Assembly (NCBI GenBank): GCA_010093685.1
Contig: MU006221.1
Coordinates: 1,395,491-1,459,490 of the forward strand
Direction of reading: 5' to 3'
Source: Ophiobolus disseminans
Lineage: Eukaryota > Ascomycota > Dothideomycetes > Pleosporales > Phaeosphaeriaceae
Length of the DNA stretch: 64,000 nucleotides
The notes below the pieces were generated by a model that did not search any database, was not told the origin of the DNA, and saw nothing but the letters and a program-made list of their open reading frames with translations. Numbering within the stretch: the stretch's first letter is position 1; every line of letters starts with the position of its first letter. Below, piece after piece: positions 32,860 through 44,313 of this stretch. The position numbers and the translations under genes are program-made.

Positions 32860-33992
32860 ATGTTTAGCAGAGTGAGCCAAGTAGCTAGACACCTGTCGCG
32901 ACCACTGCCAAACTTTGCGCATACTTCGGCTCGTCCATCGTTGATGTCATCAGTCATGGCGGGGACAGCACAGCAAAAGGGGCTGATTCACACGGCGGCG
33001 TGTTTGATCATAGGGGACGAGGTGTTGGGAGGAAAGGTGTGTTTCGAAATATGTGAATCAGATGTTGTGGTTGTTGTGCTGACTTGATGTTCACAGACAG
33101 TCGACACAAACTCGGTAGACTACATTATCCGTACCTGAGATGCATCAGCTTACCAACATCATAGGCGTACTTTGCCAAGTGGTGCTTCTCACTGGGAATT
33201 GCTCTGCGCCGCATTGAAGTCATCGCCGACGACGAGGGCGAGATAGTCGAAGCGGTGCGGCGTATGTCGAAGAATTACGACATGGTGGTGACCTCAGGGG
33301 GAATCGGGCCTACGTGAGACATCCCGCTTACGAATTCGCTACACATTCCAAGCCGCTGACATACTAGACATGACGATATCACCTACCAGTCCATCGCCAA
33401 GGCGTTTGGCTTGCAGTTGAAGCTGCACGATGCGGCGTATGAGCGCATGAAGAAATTGAGCAAGCCGCACAAGAGCCAGCCGGACTTCAAGTGGGATGTG
33501 CCAAGCGCGGCGCTTACGGCGAAGAAGCGCATGGTGGAGCTGCCTATTGACGACAAGTCACCTGACGAGGATCAAGTTTTGTTTGTTAGTGAGGATCTCT
33601 GGGTGCCAGTCAGTGTTGTCAACGGCAACATTCACATCTTGCCGGGCGTGCCGCGGCTGTTCGAGGCCATGATAGACGGACTGAAGCCACGCATTCTCCC
33701 GCGGTTGACCGATCCAGAGGGCAAGGGCGTGCTGAGGATTCTCATCTCAACTCCAATGGCCGAGAGTGCAGTCGCCGGCTACCTCACCGAGCTGGCCGCC
33801 AAGGCTGAGCCCAAAGGCGTGAAGGTGGGCAGCTACCCGCGCTGGGGCAAAGATCACAACACGGTGACGCTCGTTGGACGTGATCGCGAGTTCATTGAGA
33901 GCCTGGTGCCAGAAGTGGAGGCGGCGGTTCAGGGGCGGCGCGTAGCCGTCGAAGGGGAAGACGATGCAAACGCATCTGACAAAGACTCGTAG
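32860..33992 (+). CDS. CinA/MoaB-like molybdopterin-binding-domain protein
   Basis: Four exons: 32860..33036, 33097..33114 (only 18 nt), 33165..33313 and 33368..33992. The product is 322 aa. The first 30 or so residues are basic and Ser-rich (MFSRVSQVARHLSRPLPNFA), like a mitochondrial presequence. The MoCF_biosynth fold starts ACLIIGDEVLGGKTVDTNSAYFAKWC and continues YDMVVTSGGIGPTHDDITYQ, then VNGNIHILPGVPRLFEAMI. This is the domain found at the N-terminus of eukaryotic FAD synthases (FLAD1) and in bacterial CinA; no PAPS-reductase-like FAD-synthetase domain follows. Nucleotide-pyrophosphatase activity on FAD or related compounds is inferred from those relatives. It is not part of the gephyrin pathway by sequence alone. 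Confidence 0.87.
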
Positions 33993-35246
33993 CGCAGCTG
34001 AGATGGCACACTCGGGTGTGTCGCACACGACTGACTGTAAATATTGGACTCAGGGGCAGAGCGGTGTTGTCGAAATAGACTGGCAGAGCAGCATGTGCAG
34101 AAGGGCACTAGAAATAGGGTGTAAGCTTCTCGAAGCTCTGTAGAACATCAAGATCCCCTTCGTGCCGCGTCCCACCAGGCTAGGCGGGTCGGGCAATCAG
34201 CCAACGCCAGACGCTGATAGCGCGATTGATAGCGACATGGGGATTTGTTTATTGCTGTGCATTTCCAATTGCGGGCTGTCAGTGCGTGCTGTGGGTGAGA
34301 TAGTTGGGAGCTTGGGAGTGTGTATTGGGCTGTCGCGTGCGTGCGGCGTGGGCTGTCCAATGGAGCCCGTGTGCCATCCGCGGTGCTGCGGGGCGCATGA
34401 GACGAGAATCACATGCGGGAAGGGATGGGAGGTGCGAGATTTGGACCAAGCCAAAGTTTATCGAAGGATGGGTGGATGTGTGATGGGATCTGACGTGACT
34501 CGACCACAGATGAGTGCAATTGCCAGCAACGGTCTAGATAGCAGATACTACAGACTAGAGGCTAGATAGTAGAGACGGAGACTACGCTCCCTCAACGCGA
34601 GCGCGACACGATGGATGCAGCGGCCCCTTGACGGCTCGTCCGGTGTTCACGTTCACGCTTGGATCGCGGAGAGAGTCGCGGAGGCCAGGACCATGCGTCC
34701 GCTGCGATGGCATGGCCGCTTTAGCCGCTGCTCTGCAGGGCAGTATTGTGTATTATGACAGCCTCACTGTCTGCACCATGACCCCGGGCTGCACGCTGAG
34801 GTTTGCAGTCCCTCTTTGGGCTGCAGACGCCAGGCAGGTGTGGCCGGCTGCAGGCGACTCGCCGGGGTGGGCCTTCACGGGGCAGCAGAACGGTGGGGAT
34901 CCTTTTCACAGCGTCGTGGGCGTCTTCTGCACAAAGCGCTTAGCTTAGCTGCTGCCGCCGAATCAGCACCCGCATTAGCCCTCCAGGGCCCAGGACAAGC
35001 TACCGTCGTTTTTGCTGCCGAACATTGACCACCTCCCTCCGTTTCCTTCACTTGCACCCTCTACCGCTCCTGCTGCCCCCTCACCACGCCTACAAACACG
35101 TCGCCTCGCACTCACGACATCCCATTGTCACCGGCTTGCCTCCCTTGGTCGCCGCCCTATAACGAGCACCCTCCGCCCTCCCGCCTCCCTCATTGACGAC
35201 AGGGACCCGCCCAACAGCAGCAAACCATCGCTGCATCACACACACA
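33993..35246. other. Intergenic, RAS1 upstream region
   Basis: 1.25 kb without a recognisable gene. The last 250 bp are pyrimidine-rich (CTCCC, CACC tracts) on the plus strand, as is common in fungal 5' leaders and promoters. Confidence 0.5.
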
Positions 35247-36049
35247 ATGGCCTCAAAGGTGCGTGATGCCGCCTATCCGTGCCAGATCACGTGCTGACTC
35301 GCGCGCAGTTCCTCAGAGAGTACAAGCTGGTGGTAGTCGGCGGCGGCGGTGTGGGAAAGTCGTGCCTGACCATCCAGCTGATCCAGAGCCACTTCGTAGA
35401 CGAGTACGACCCGACTATTGAGGGTGAGTGGTATTGACGAAAACGAAACAGGAAGGAGCGCCCGTTGACCCTTCCAGATTCGTACCGCAAGCAGTGCGTC
35501 ATCGACGATGAGGTCGCCCTGCTCGACGTGCTCGACACAGCCGGCCAGGAGGAGTACTCGGCGATGCGCGAGCAGTACATGCGGACCGGCGAGGGCTTCC
35601 TGCTCGTCTACTCGATAACCGACCGCCAGAGCTTCGAGGAGATCATGACCTTCCAGCAGCAGATTCTGCGAGTAAAGGACAAGGACTACTTCCCCATGAT
35701 TGTCGTCGGAAACAAGTGCGATCTCGACGGCGAGAGGCAGGTCTCCACACAAGGTGCGTCAATCTCCCTCCCATCCCCTGCCGTGCCCGGCATGCTAATT
35801 TCCGCCTCAGAGGGCCAGAACTTGGCAAAGAACTTTGGCTGCAAATTCATCGAGACATCGGCGAAATCGCGCATCAACGTCGACAACGCCTTCTACGACA
35901 TCGTACGGGAAATCCGCAGATATAACAAGGAGATGTCGGCATACGGCTCGGGCGCGCCCTCAGGGGGCCACGGCCAGAACGGCATCCAGAAGATGGGCGT
36001 CGAAGACGATTCAGAGAAGAAGGGCTGCTGTGGATGCGTAGTAATGTAA
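35247..36049 (+). CDS. RAS1: Ras GTPase
   Basis: Four exons: 35247..35258 (12 nt), 35309..35423, 35478..35753 and 35811..36049. The introns are 50, 54 and 57 nt and the product is 213 aa. The first exon encodes only MASK. The P-loop is GGGGVGKS (15-22), then the effector region YDPTIEDSYRK, switch II LDTAGQEEYSAMREQYMRTG, the base-specificity motifs NKCD and ETSAK, and a hypervariable tail ending CCGCVVM. The last four residues form a CAAX box for farnesylation, with nearby cysteines that may be palmitoylated. Fungal Ras1 acts at the plasma membrane upstream of cAMP-PKA and MAPK pathways in growth and morphogenesis. All catalytic residues, including Gln of switch II, are intact. Confidence 0.97.
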
Positions 36050-39000
36050 GGAGCCGGGAGCAGACATGTCGTCGCGCACGCTGTGAGAGGAGAAGAGATA
36101 CCAAACCAACCATCTGCCATCTGGTCAGGTCCCCCGCCCTGGCCATCGGCGGTAGAGCAAAAGACCCGCACGATACCACTTCGCACGTACCGTCACTTTA
36201 AACTACTACTTTGGGCGTCCATCACCATCGACCGCTCCTTCTCTTCGGCACTTTCCTTTGGGTTCGCTTTCGAGGGCTCGGTGTTGATCAACGGTTCATT
36301 CCTCTGCTGGCGCGCCCTCCGAAGAACTCGCCTTTCGACTGCTGGTATATGGCTCGTATCATTCGGTGGCGTCGTCCTCATCTCATCCTATCTAGACCGT
36401 TGTTTTCCTCTCTATGGCATCTATCGGTACAGTGTTTCCACCACCCTGTCTGTTGTGTCCAGACGTTCACGTATGTTGAGGTCATGACCTCCGAACTGGA
36501 ATATGTCAAAAGATTTCATTTTCTCTCACATTATTCGCGAGTTATATCTACAGCACTTTTAACTTCTATGAACATAATTCATCTCTGCTCATCCCCGACG
36601 CTTTCCATCTTGTCGTCTTGCTCACTACGCATGTCGAGCCTCGGCACCCATCGCCAGGATGGATGCACCCCGCATTCCACGCATCAGATAGATGGCTATA
36701 CCACCACCGCGGCACTTACACCTACCCATTTAGATTCGGAATATTTTTCGATTCACAAGCCTACCTAGACGCGACAACTCATCCCCGGGACGCGCAATTG
36801 GGCAGCACGACTCCCTCCTCTGCGGTGCGCATGCACGGCCGTTTCAAGATGCAAAGAGGGGAAAGAGACGATCAAAAGGGGCCGGCAAGTGCAAGCGGCC
36901 CACAAGACCAAATGTTTCCAGGAGAAACCAACGATGCATCGAAACGGAGGTCTTCCGACATTTCGCAGATCTTGACGTGCCCGAGCCGGTCGAGCCGCGC
37001 TCCCCACGTGCGAACATGGCGATCGATGTTTTGAAACGCGACGATCGGCATTCTGTGTCGCACATCAACACCACATCTGTCGCGTTTCCTTTTGTCCTGA
37101 CAATCACCGCAACGGCCCATGTCTGACAATGAAGCATAACAACCAAAAGCAATTGCATCGCTCGCCCTATCGTATTGTAATCCTAACACGAGCGAGCTCC
37201 GAACCATGTCGCTGGGAAATAGAATGCGTGCTCGCGACTCCGCTACAGTTTAGCCTATTTATGGCGTACAAGCCTGATTTGGACTCGCTTCTTGTACCGC
37301 CCGTCTGTACCTATAACGCACGGTGGGTTAATTATCTTGCTGGAAAGTGCAAACTACGTGCCGCTGTGGGTGTGAGTGGCTGCAAGAGAGAAAATGTAAG
37401 CTGGAAGGATGTGCGCCCGCATGCATGTATGCTATGTACCCTGCGTACGGGCCTTTACCCGCGCCTGTTTTCCTGCCTTACATACAATATGCAAGCCACT
37501 TTTACGGAAAGTTGGCCGTGTATGCGGCCTGGTAGCTTTTATGCCCCGAGATTGGTGATCGAGAGTGGAAGAAGGGATATAACTTTTTCTCCACGTTGTA
37601 GTTTGCTGGAGAATTTATCCGCGTATCGACGAATGGGCGATGGCGACCGTGATGCAGCATCGTGCAAGTCAGACGGGCTGGTTTTCCCCATCCGTGCGCT
37701 TCCCGTGCCTGACGACTAATTATTATCAATTTAGCATTCCGCGGACATAGTTACATGAATCACCGCGTATAGCCAGACAGACCAAAAACTGCGTCAGAAC
37801 TGTCTCTCTCATACATAATAATTCGGTGCGCATTTATAACGACAACTCGCCGCGCGGTGGGATGCAAGACTGATACCTAGGGTATTTTTTTGGAATCGGA
37901 TTCGCCATCTTTGGCCTACGAGATCCTATATGCAGTCATACGGACCTCTCCTAACTCAACGGCTAGTGTAGCAGAATTCTCGGCCCATATGCAAGGATCC
38001 CATGCTTCCTTCTACCATCGCTGTTCAAACCCGCTATCTATCAGCAATTCCTCCTCCCCATAAGCACCAATCCCACCATACTCCTCCCCAAAAGATCAAC
38101 GACCTGAGGTCTTTCCCAATCGTAATGCAGTAATGCAGGAACCCCATTCCCATGTCTCAGCCCCTCCCGCCTCTCGTGCCGTGGAGGGGAGTAAAGTGGG
38201 TCATATGGTGGGGGCTAGATGCGTGCTTGCAGGTCACGTGGAGCGCGATAACGCAAACGAAATGCTGACTGCGCGGATGACGTGCATGGGCATGCATGGT
38301 AGATGGGTGGGTGGACGGCGAGGTAAGGTTCGGTGGCCGAGGGGATTTAGGGGATTGGGGTTGGGATGGGGGTTTATATTGGGGGATTGGCGTAGTGGAG
38401 CTGGGATATTTCGGTAGTGTTTTTGGTGATGGACAAATAGATCCGCTTTGACTACTGATAGGGCATAGGTAAGTGCAGCGTGATGCGGGTGGGTTGTTTG
38501 CTCATATAATGCGTCCTTTCATTGCTATTTCTATTTTATACTCATCCTGGGGTTTACTGAAGTGAGATAAGTAGAGCGTGTCGTTTCCCGTTTCTCTGAA
38601 TATCTATCTATTTTTACGTTCTTACATCTTAGCTTCCCGGCGTTACTACCTCTTGTTGGGCATCAAAAATACTCTAACTTGTCGCACACGCATAGTTTAG
38701 TGCAGTAGGTACTAATACTACTCCGAGACACATGCTCTAATTCCAACGTCTGTCGATAAGCACGGGACCCGGTGGCCCGGTATGTGGTCGGACGACGGGG
38801 ACTGGGTTGAACTTAGATTGTAGAGTGGAAGTAAGTGTGGAAGCGAGAGGTTGGATATTGCGGCGCGGGAAATATATATATATGGCTAGAGGCAATCAGG
38901 TTGATTGGGGGGTTGTATGCTTTTGCTGGCATGAGATGAAGAGAAATGCTTTGTACATCATCAGTCTTCGTAGGAATTGAATGCATATCACGTAATTTCT

Positions 39001-39054
39001 TCGTAGAGCAGGACGTTCAAGTTCTGACAAATATGCTACAGAGTGCGTGGGTTT
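36050..39054. other. 3-kb region downstream of RAS1 without a recognisable gene
   Basis: It contains the RAS1 3' UTR and the 3' side of the minus-strand gene at 39055. A short AT-dinucleotide run (TATATATATAT) lies near 38874-38884. The open stretch 37129-37719 lacks any family signal and looks like chance. Confidence 0.5.
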
Positions 39055-40476
39055 TCACGCCGTGCCATGAGCTTCAGGCAGTGCCGCCGTGAGTCCCTCG
39101 CTCCAGGTATCGAGGTGGCCATGCTTCGGCTTCGGCCCTCCTTGCGCTGTCTCCGACGAAGACAGGAAGCCGTTGATCGTGGGAGGCTCATGGAATTGCG
39201 CTTCCTCGCCGTCGCGCATGTATCCTGTCACGCCTTTGTCTTTGTCTTGTATCCACAACATTTCACCGGTAGAAGCACAAGAATATGACGCCGAACCGCG
39301 TTTTGCAGTAGTGTCGAGTTTGAACACGTCGCTGGTGTTTGTGATGTCAGAATTACCTGGCATACCGACTAACTTCGGTGCAGTGAAGGATTTTAGGCCG
39401 CATGCTTGAGATACATATGGCGCATATGACGGCTCCGTTACTTGGTCGACTTCGATATTCCAAGCTCCTGTTTCGTCGTTTATCCAATCCCTAATTGTAT
39501 GCATGCGATCACTTGTGCTCAGCTCGCTGAATCGCCGAGCGCTTGATTCGAATTCGTTGATCGCGCTGTCTTCTTTCGGCATCCACGTCTCCCTTCCCCA
39601 GTACGCTTCGTCCACGGTGGTATCCGCATCGCCATCCGCAGCCGGGTCGTATCCTCGTGTGAACAAGCACGCCAAATAGTGCAACGTCTGATGAAACCGG
39701 GGATACACAGCCGCAATGACGGCAACAGGCGCTGTCTTCCCTGCTATGCTCTGAATCGCCGGCGGTAGGACCTCGAATCTGACATTCTTGTACCGCACAC
39801 CCAGCGCTCTCAGCACCAAGGCACTGACTACAACACTATTCGGACTTCCGTCCCACCCAAAAAGCTCGACCTCGATTTTCAGCGTCAAGCGCTCTAGTGC
39901 AGGGACAAGCTCTCTGGTCCTAAAGTCGAACGGCACAGGAGGTTTGTACTCCAGGTACCGCGGTTCTCCTTCTTTAGGTCTGTACCTAGTGACGAAGAAT
40001 GCTTCGCTTCCAACCACGCCGTCAACTTCTTGGTGGTTGTACAAACAGTTCTGAATGAGCTCCAGACGTATCTCCCGCACGCTGCTAAGCAAGAGCGTGT
40101 CGCGGTGAATGTGGTGGGCGATGCTCGGGTCGATCGGTCCATCTTTGCTCGGTGGTGCTGTTATGCGCGAGCATGCTGCGTGGCAGGAGAACTGCGCCAG
40201 ACCTTCGGATAGGGTGGACTTGGAAAGTAGCAGCCACGCCGGGAAGTGGTCGCAGGGTTCATGTGGCTTTCCGTAGCAGATGCTGACGATGTGTTGATTC
40301 TTGGCGATGTTGAGGTATGTGTCAGAGAAGAGGTGATGGTAGATTTGATCTCGCACTTCGCGCGCGAGAGAGAAGAAGGGGAATTTGGAGGCGGTGGTGG
40401 AGAATGGCGGTGGGGAATCCATCGGCGGTGTTCGAGATGTATTGAGTTTTAGACGTGAATTTTCAAGCCACTTCAT
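39055..40476 (-). CDS. F-box-like/DUF7730-type fungal protein
   Basis: Single exon, 473 aa from the ATG at 40476. The Met at 40422 (MDSPPPFST) is an equally plausible start and gives 455 aa. The signature is FPFFSLAREVRDQIYHHLFSD near the N-terminus, the degenerate F-box-like helix seen in many Pezizomycotina proteins. It is followed by HFPAWLLLSKSTLSEGLAQFS, the usual second motif in which a leucine/serine-rich helix follows the first. The C-terminal half is hydrophilic and unrecognised. Function is not known; adaptor or substrate-recognition roles are speculation. It resembles in layout, but not obviously in sequence, the protein at 14646 and the paralogue family at 41-45 kb. Confidence 0.7.
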   Translation of the reverse strand: MKWLENSRLKLNTSRTPPMDSPPPFSTTASKFPFFSLAREVRDQIYHHLFSDTYLNIAKNQHIVSICYGKPHEPCDHFPAWLLLSKSTLSEGLAQFSCHAACSRITAPPSKDGPIDPSIAHHIHRDTLLLSSVREIRLELIQNCLYNHQEVDGVVGSEAFFVTRYRPKEGEPRYLEYKPPVPFDFRTRELVPALERLTLKIEVELFGWDGSPNSVVVSALVLRALGVRYKNVRFEVLPPAIQSIAGKTAPVAVIAAVYPRFHQTLHYLACLFTRGYDPAADGDADTTVDEAYWGRETWMPKEDSAINEFESSARRFSELSTSDRMHTIRDWINDETGAWNIEVDQVTEPSYAPYVSQACGLKSFTAPKLVGMPGNSDITNTSDVFKLDTTAKRGSASYSCASTGEMLWIQDKDKGVTGYMRDGEEAQFHEPPTINGFLSSSETAQGGPKPKHGHLDTWSEGLTAALPEAHGTA

Positions 40477-41131
40477 CGCGAAACATATAGTCACAATTTA
40501 TAGAGGCAGTGTGAGATGTAGGATGCGGCACAGTAGCAGCACGTGAGATGTCTGGACGGAGGTGAGGCACCGCCTTGTTTGTAGCTTAGCGTGGGGGCGA
40601 GATGCCTTCCTTCCTCCTCCGCACTTTACACCACCGCCATCTGCCATATACCTAGGTATTAGCAACTTCGTCTCCTCAAACACTCTTTACTCGAACCAGT
40701 CTCTATTTTCAGAGCTCCATCATTTTTTGGACAGTCATGTACATGTCATTCCTACGACAGAGCTCATATTTGGTATTGCACCATCGTCGGCAGCTACTAT
40801 TCAATAAATATTGCAATACATTATATTCTAGCATATAGTATGCCGTCTACACTTATCTTTGCATTACAGTCCTTTAACACCTTTATAGTATTGTGAGGAC
40901 ATATAGGCTTCCTAAAGGAATCTAAGTAATAGGTCTGGGGATACAGCACGACCTAGGTAGTAGGTGCAAAGTACTCTAGTCTCAGATGCGATGGTTCCAG
41001 TAACCCTCGAACTACTTGCCATTTCAGAGACATCTCAAACCCACAGCTTCAGGATACTCTTAGATTCCAGCTACCAAGCTCTTATTGGCTAACTGGCATA
41101 CTTAGAGCACACGCGCGTCGCCTCTTCAATC
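40477..41131. other. Intergenic with CCTAGGTA palindromes
   Basis: 655 bp, AT-rich from about 40.78 kb. The motif TACCTAGGTA occurs at 40649-40658 and ACCTAGGTAG at 40951-40960. No gene seen. Confidence 0.5.
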
Positions 41132-41981
41132 TCAGATACCGTTGCGTATCCAGTGACTCACATGTTCGATGCAGGCATCCACCATAACATGCGGCACCGC
41201 CGTATGCAGCAACGTAACGCACTGTAGGAACCACCGTGTCGATCTCAGGTGTCTAGCAGGCCTAAAGATGAGATTACCGACATTTGCTCTAGCCACCGTT
41301 TCCTGAGCATTGGGCTGGTCGAATCTCGTTGGCTTAAAGTCCCGAGACAACAAACTCGACAGATCGACGCCGCGGACAAGATGGTTGATATGTATGCATA
41401 GGTAGATGGTCTCTAGTATCGCAGGGCGGGCGTTTCTTTCAACCGGTTGCAGGTGGAAGTGAACTGTAACTCGAGGATTCGATCGGCAAAATCCTGCGAC
41501 ACTGCATATATTCTCCATATTGGTGTATTTTCCGAATTCACATGTGTTTATCCCATCCATGGTGGGTAATAGGAGGATTTTGTGTAACCAGGAAATTCTC
41601 GATGGAGTGCACTCGCCCAGAAATACGAAGAGGCTTTGGACAGGTTATTCGTAAGCAAGGGAGTGCACGCTACCATCGAAGCGTAAAGTATTGTACTTCA
41701 ATTCCAGACCAGCTGTTTCGGCGTAAAGCTGGCGGCATGGCGAATTTGAGCGTGTTGAACTCTGGCACGTTTAGGTCGCTAGTTTGATCTTCAGTGCCCA
41801 CGTGGAAGTACGACTTGGTCCCGGGGAGTCTTTCTTCCATGGAACCAGGACATCAAACAAAACGGAGAGGCAGATCATGAGTGAGTACCAACTCGTAGAT
41901 CCGATCGCGCAGTTCGGCTGGGAGCTGAAGAAGAGAGCACTTCGTCTGCGCGAGAATTGGGTGTTGTTGGAAGTCTGGCAT
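41132..41981 (-). pseudogene. Broken paralogue of the 44.3-kb gene (family member A)
   Basis: Reading the minus strand from about 41981 gives LLQLPAELRDRIYELVLTHD, then an in-frame TGA at 41853-41855. The frame continues to EFNTLKFA, a frameshift near 41730 is needed to reach CRQLYAETAGLELKYNTLRF, and a TAA follows at 41645-41647. The rest, ending HWIRNGI, is open for 142 codons. Order and motifs match the intact copy at 44314 (LPGELRNRIYTYTLT, CRQLYYDTAGLELKYSSVAF, FCRMNPCAKV, NFRIWPAERE, WFENGI). Two stops and one frameshift show decay rather than unusual splicing. The 5' end is unclear; an in-frame TGA lies just upstream of the first motif. Confidence 0.72.
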
Positions 41982-42562
41982 ATTCAGGGAGGCTCCAGTA
42001 CTGTAGCTTGTTAGCAAGAACGAGGAAGTGCTGCAGTGAAGGCTAATTACAACAGTATAGTCCGCGCTATCGACTTCCGGAGTTCTAGCGGTGATGGTTG
42101 AGAAGAGGTGCTGATGATGTGTCGCAATGAGGAGAGTAGTAACGGGCGCGAGTTATTACGACCCAATGAGCCTCATTAAATTCCCTAGCTGCGGTGAGTG
42201 GTACTACGCTAGCTCGCAATATAACTTACTTCCCTAGGTAGCCGTTAGCTCCCGAGCTCTGTTTGTAACGCCCCCTCCAGTTTCAACGTGACGACTTTCC
42301 ACTACCAAAGGTCCCACCTTCGTTTCTCACTTGAACCCTACGGTTGAGCAGGAAACTGTTGCACCCAGCCATGAAGACTAACAGAGAACAGACCAGAGCG
42401 AGGTACGTTCTCCCTGAACATGCCTGCCATCCATGTTTATCAAACATAAGACCGGCACCGAAATTCCAAAGTCAGAGCACTCGATTCGAGCCTGCGAAGA
42501 GGTAATTTACTGTATAATACAATTTCGATTTCACGCTAACTTGGTGCAACCCTAGTCAACCA
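41982..42562. other. Shared upstream region of the two divergent pseudogenes
   Basis: About 580 bp between members A and B, which face away from each other. For B, a possible remnant upstream exon begins at the ATG at 42371, with a GTACGT or GTAATT donor and an acceptor CCTAG at 42555. These are plausible splice signals only. Confidence 0.4.
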
Positions 42563-43447
42563 GATGCGGGACGATTCTTGCGCCGAGTTCAAGGACGAGT
42601 CATCAGCGAACAGCGGAGCTGTGCTCTACTGCGGCTTCCCGGAGAACTTCGCAATCGTGTATATCAGTTCGCACTTACTACGGACGGGCTTTTGCGCTTA
42701 CACTGGCGCGGATGTCATGAAAAAAACCCCTTCGTCGAAGTCTCACATGAGTCGGAAAGCTGTGACAGTCATCCCATCGCTTCGCAAGAGTTCAACCAGC
42801 TCAAGTTTGTCTGCTGTCAGCTCTATGCCGAGACCGCTTGCCTGTAATTAAAGCTTAATACTGTGATATCTCACGGTCCCCGTCACGAGACTCTGTATCA
42901 ATTTTGGAGATTTTTGGTGCACAGCTCGTCTTCCAGTCCCACCTGGCTCACGCAAGTTACTTTGGATTTTATTAGCAGTGTATATCTCAACGTCACCCAG
43001 ATCATCAAGGACGGCCTGTGGTTCCGAAAGATAGCTTGTCTCTGTCGCAAAAATCCGAATATGAACGTCAACTACGTATTTCACGATTTTACCAGCAATT
43101 ATGCCGCCGACAAAGGATGGCACCGACCTGCCAAGCCTTTCATCTAAGTGGTGACGGGCATATGCATGCTCCACATGTTTCGTTCAATCGACCTGCGCTC
43201 GTTAATCCCTTATCACTTGTATCCGAGCGCACATGAGCTTCGCGAGCCTACGAAGGGTGACATCGAGAGTTATACGAACGTTAATACACTCAATGTTCCA
43301 AACCTACGCATCTGGCCTGGAGACAAAACTCTGGCTAAGGGCTTTATAACAGACTTGATCTTAGCTGGAAGATGGTACAACATGACTGAAGGAAAGCTGC
43401 AAGCTTGCCTTGAACTCGCGGAGGACTGGGTCAAAAACGGGATATAA
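42556..43447 (+). pseudogene. Broken paralogue of the 44.3-kb gene (family member B)
   Basis: One frame runs from a likely splice acceptor at 42555 to the TAA at 43447, interrupted by stops TAA 42845-42847 and TAA 43145-43147. Motifs in order: LLRLPGELRNRVYQFALTTD, EFNQLKFVCCQLYAETACL, first stop, LCRKNPNMNVNYVF, second stop, NVPNLRIWPGDKTLAKGF, and the end DWVKNGI. These align with the intact copy at 44314. No frameshift is needed. The first stop sits where the intact copy has GLELKY, so it replaces a Glu codon by a single change (GAA to TAA). No start codon is found in the frame itself. Confidence 0.72.
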
Positions 43448-44313
43448 AGAGACTGGGAGGAGCAGTCGTATAACACATAGTGGAATTGTGGCGCCATTTG
43501 GATCTGGGTCCATACTAGACTCATGGGATCAATGAGACCAAGAAGAAGACTGGACTACCACAATATCATGTAGGCGGCTTACAGAGTTATGGAAATAACC
43601 ACTATAAGTATTCACACATCTGAATCGAGAAGATCTTCACCTTGATAGACTCGTGAAAGCCTCCTTGCCATGGTTTGAGAGCCAAGATTGACTTTCACGG
43701 GCCACGTGAGATGATAGACGCTGCAAACCAAATGCGATTTTGCTTTCGAGCTCAGGTAGCCGAATTGTCTGCTGCTAATGTAATTCGTCGCAGTGAATGA
43801 CGTTTGTATGTAGCTCGTTGTACCGTGTATAACACAATTGCATCTACCTAGACTTAGCTAGAGAGTGATACCGTACGTTGTCATGATCGTTGAGTTGTAT
43901 CGCGTGGTTCAGTCAATCCCCAGCCTCCCAGAAGGTAGACTCAAATGCCATCAGCGAATTATACCACGGACCCTCGCCCGCATACCTTTCGTGTTGCTAG
44001 GATGGAGGAAGTAGCAGGAGCACAACCTAAGGTAGAAAATCTTCGATGGTACAGCTAGACACATATACGCGCGGAAAGCTCTACCCGGAGATGGCAACAT
44101 GTAATGAATGTCTTGATTTTCGACTCATTGTGCCTGGAAACACTCCTACTACCTCTTGGCACGACTAAGTCGGCCTCTGATATAGTCTAGCTCGTAGCTG
44201 AAAGTAGACGGCGTGACTTTTCCGCCATGTTCCTATTCGCACCTTGATAGGCCTTAGTTCCCAGAGGAACTACGAATATGAAGTAGGACCGTTTCCATGT
44301 TCCGCTCTCAAAC
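43448..44313. other. Intergenic
   Basis: 866 bp between family members B and C, whose 3' ends converge. I see no gene. Confidence 0.5.

Noticed and set aside
37129..37719. Open plus-strand frame of 196 codons downstream of RAS1
   Set aside because: No recognisable domain, odd composition, and no splice partners; consistent with chance.
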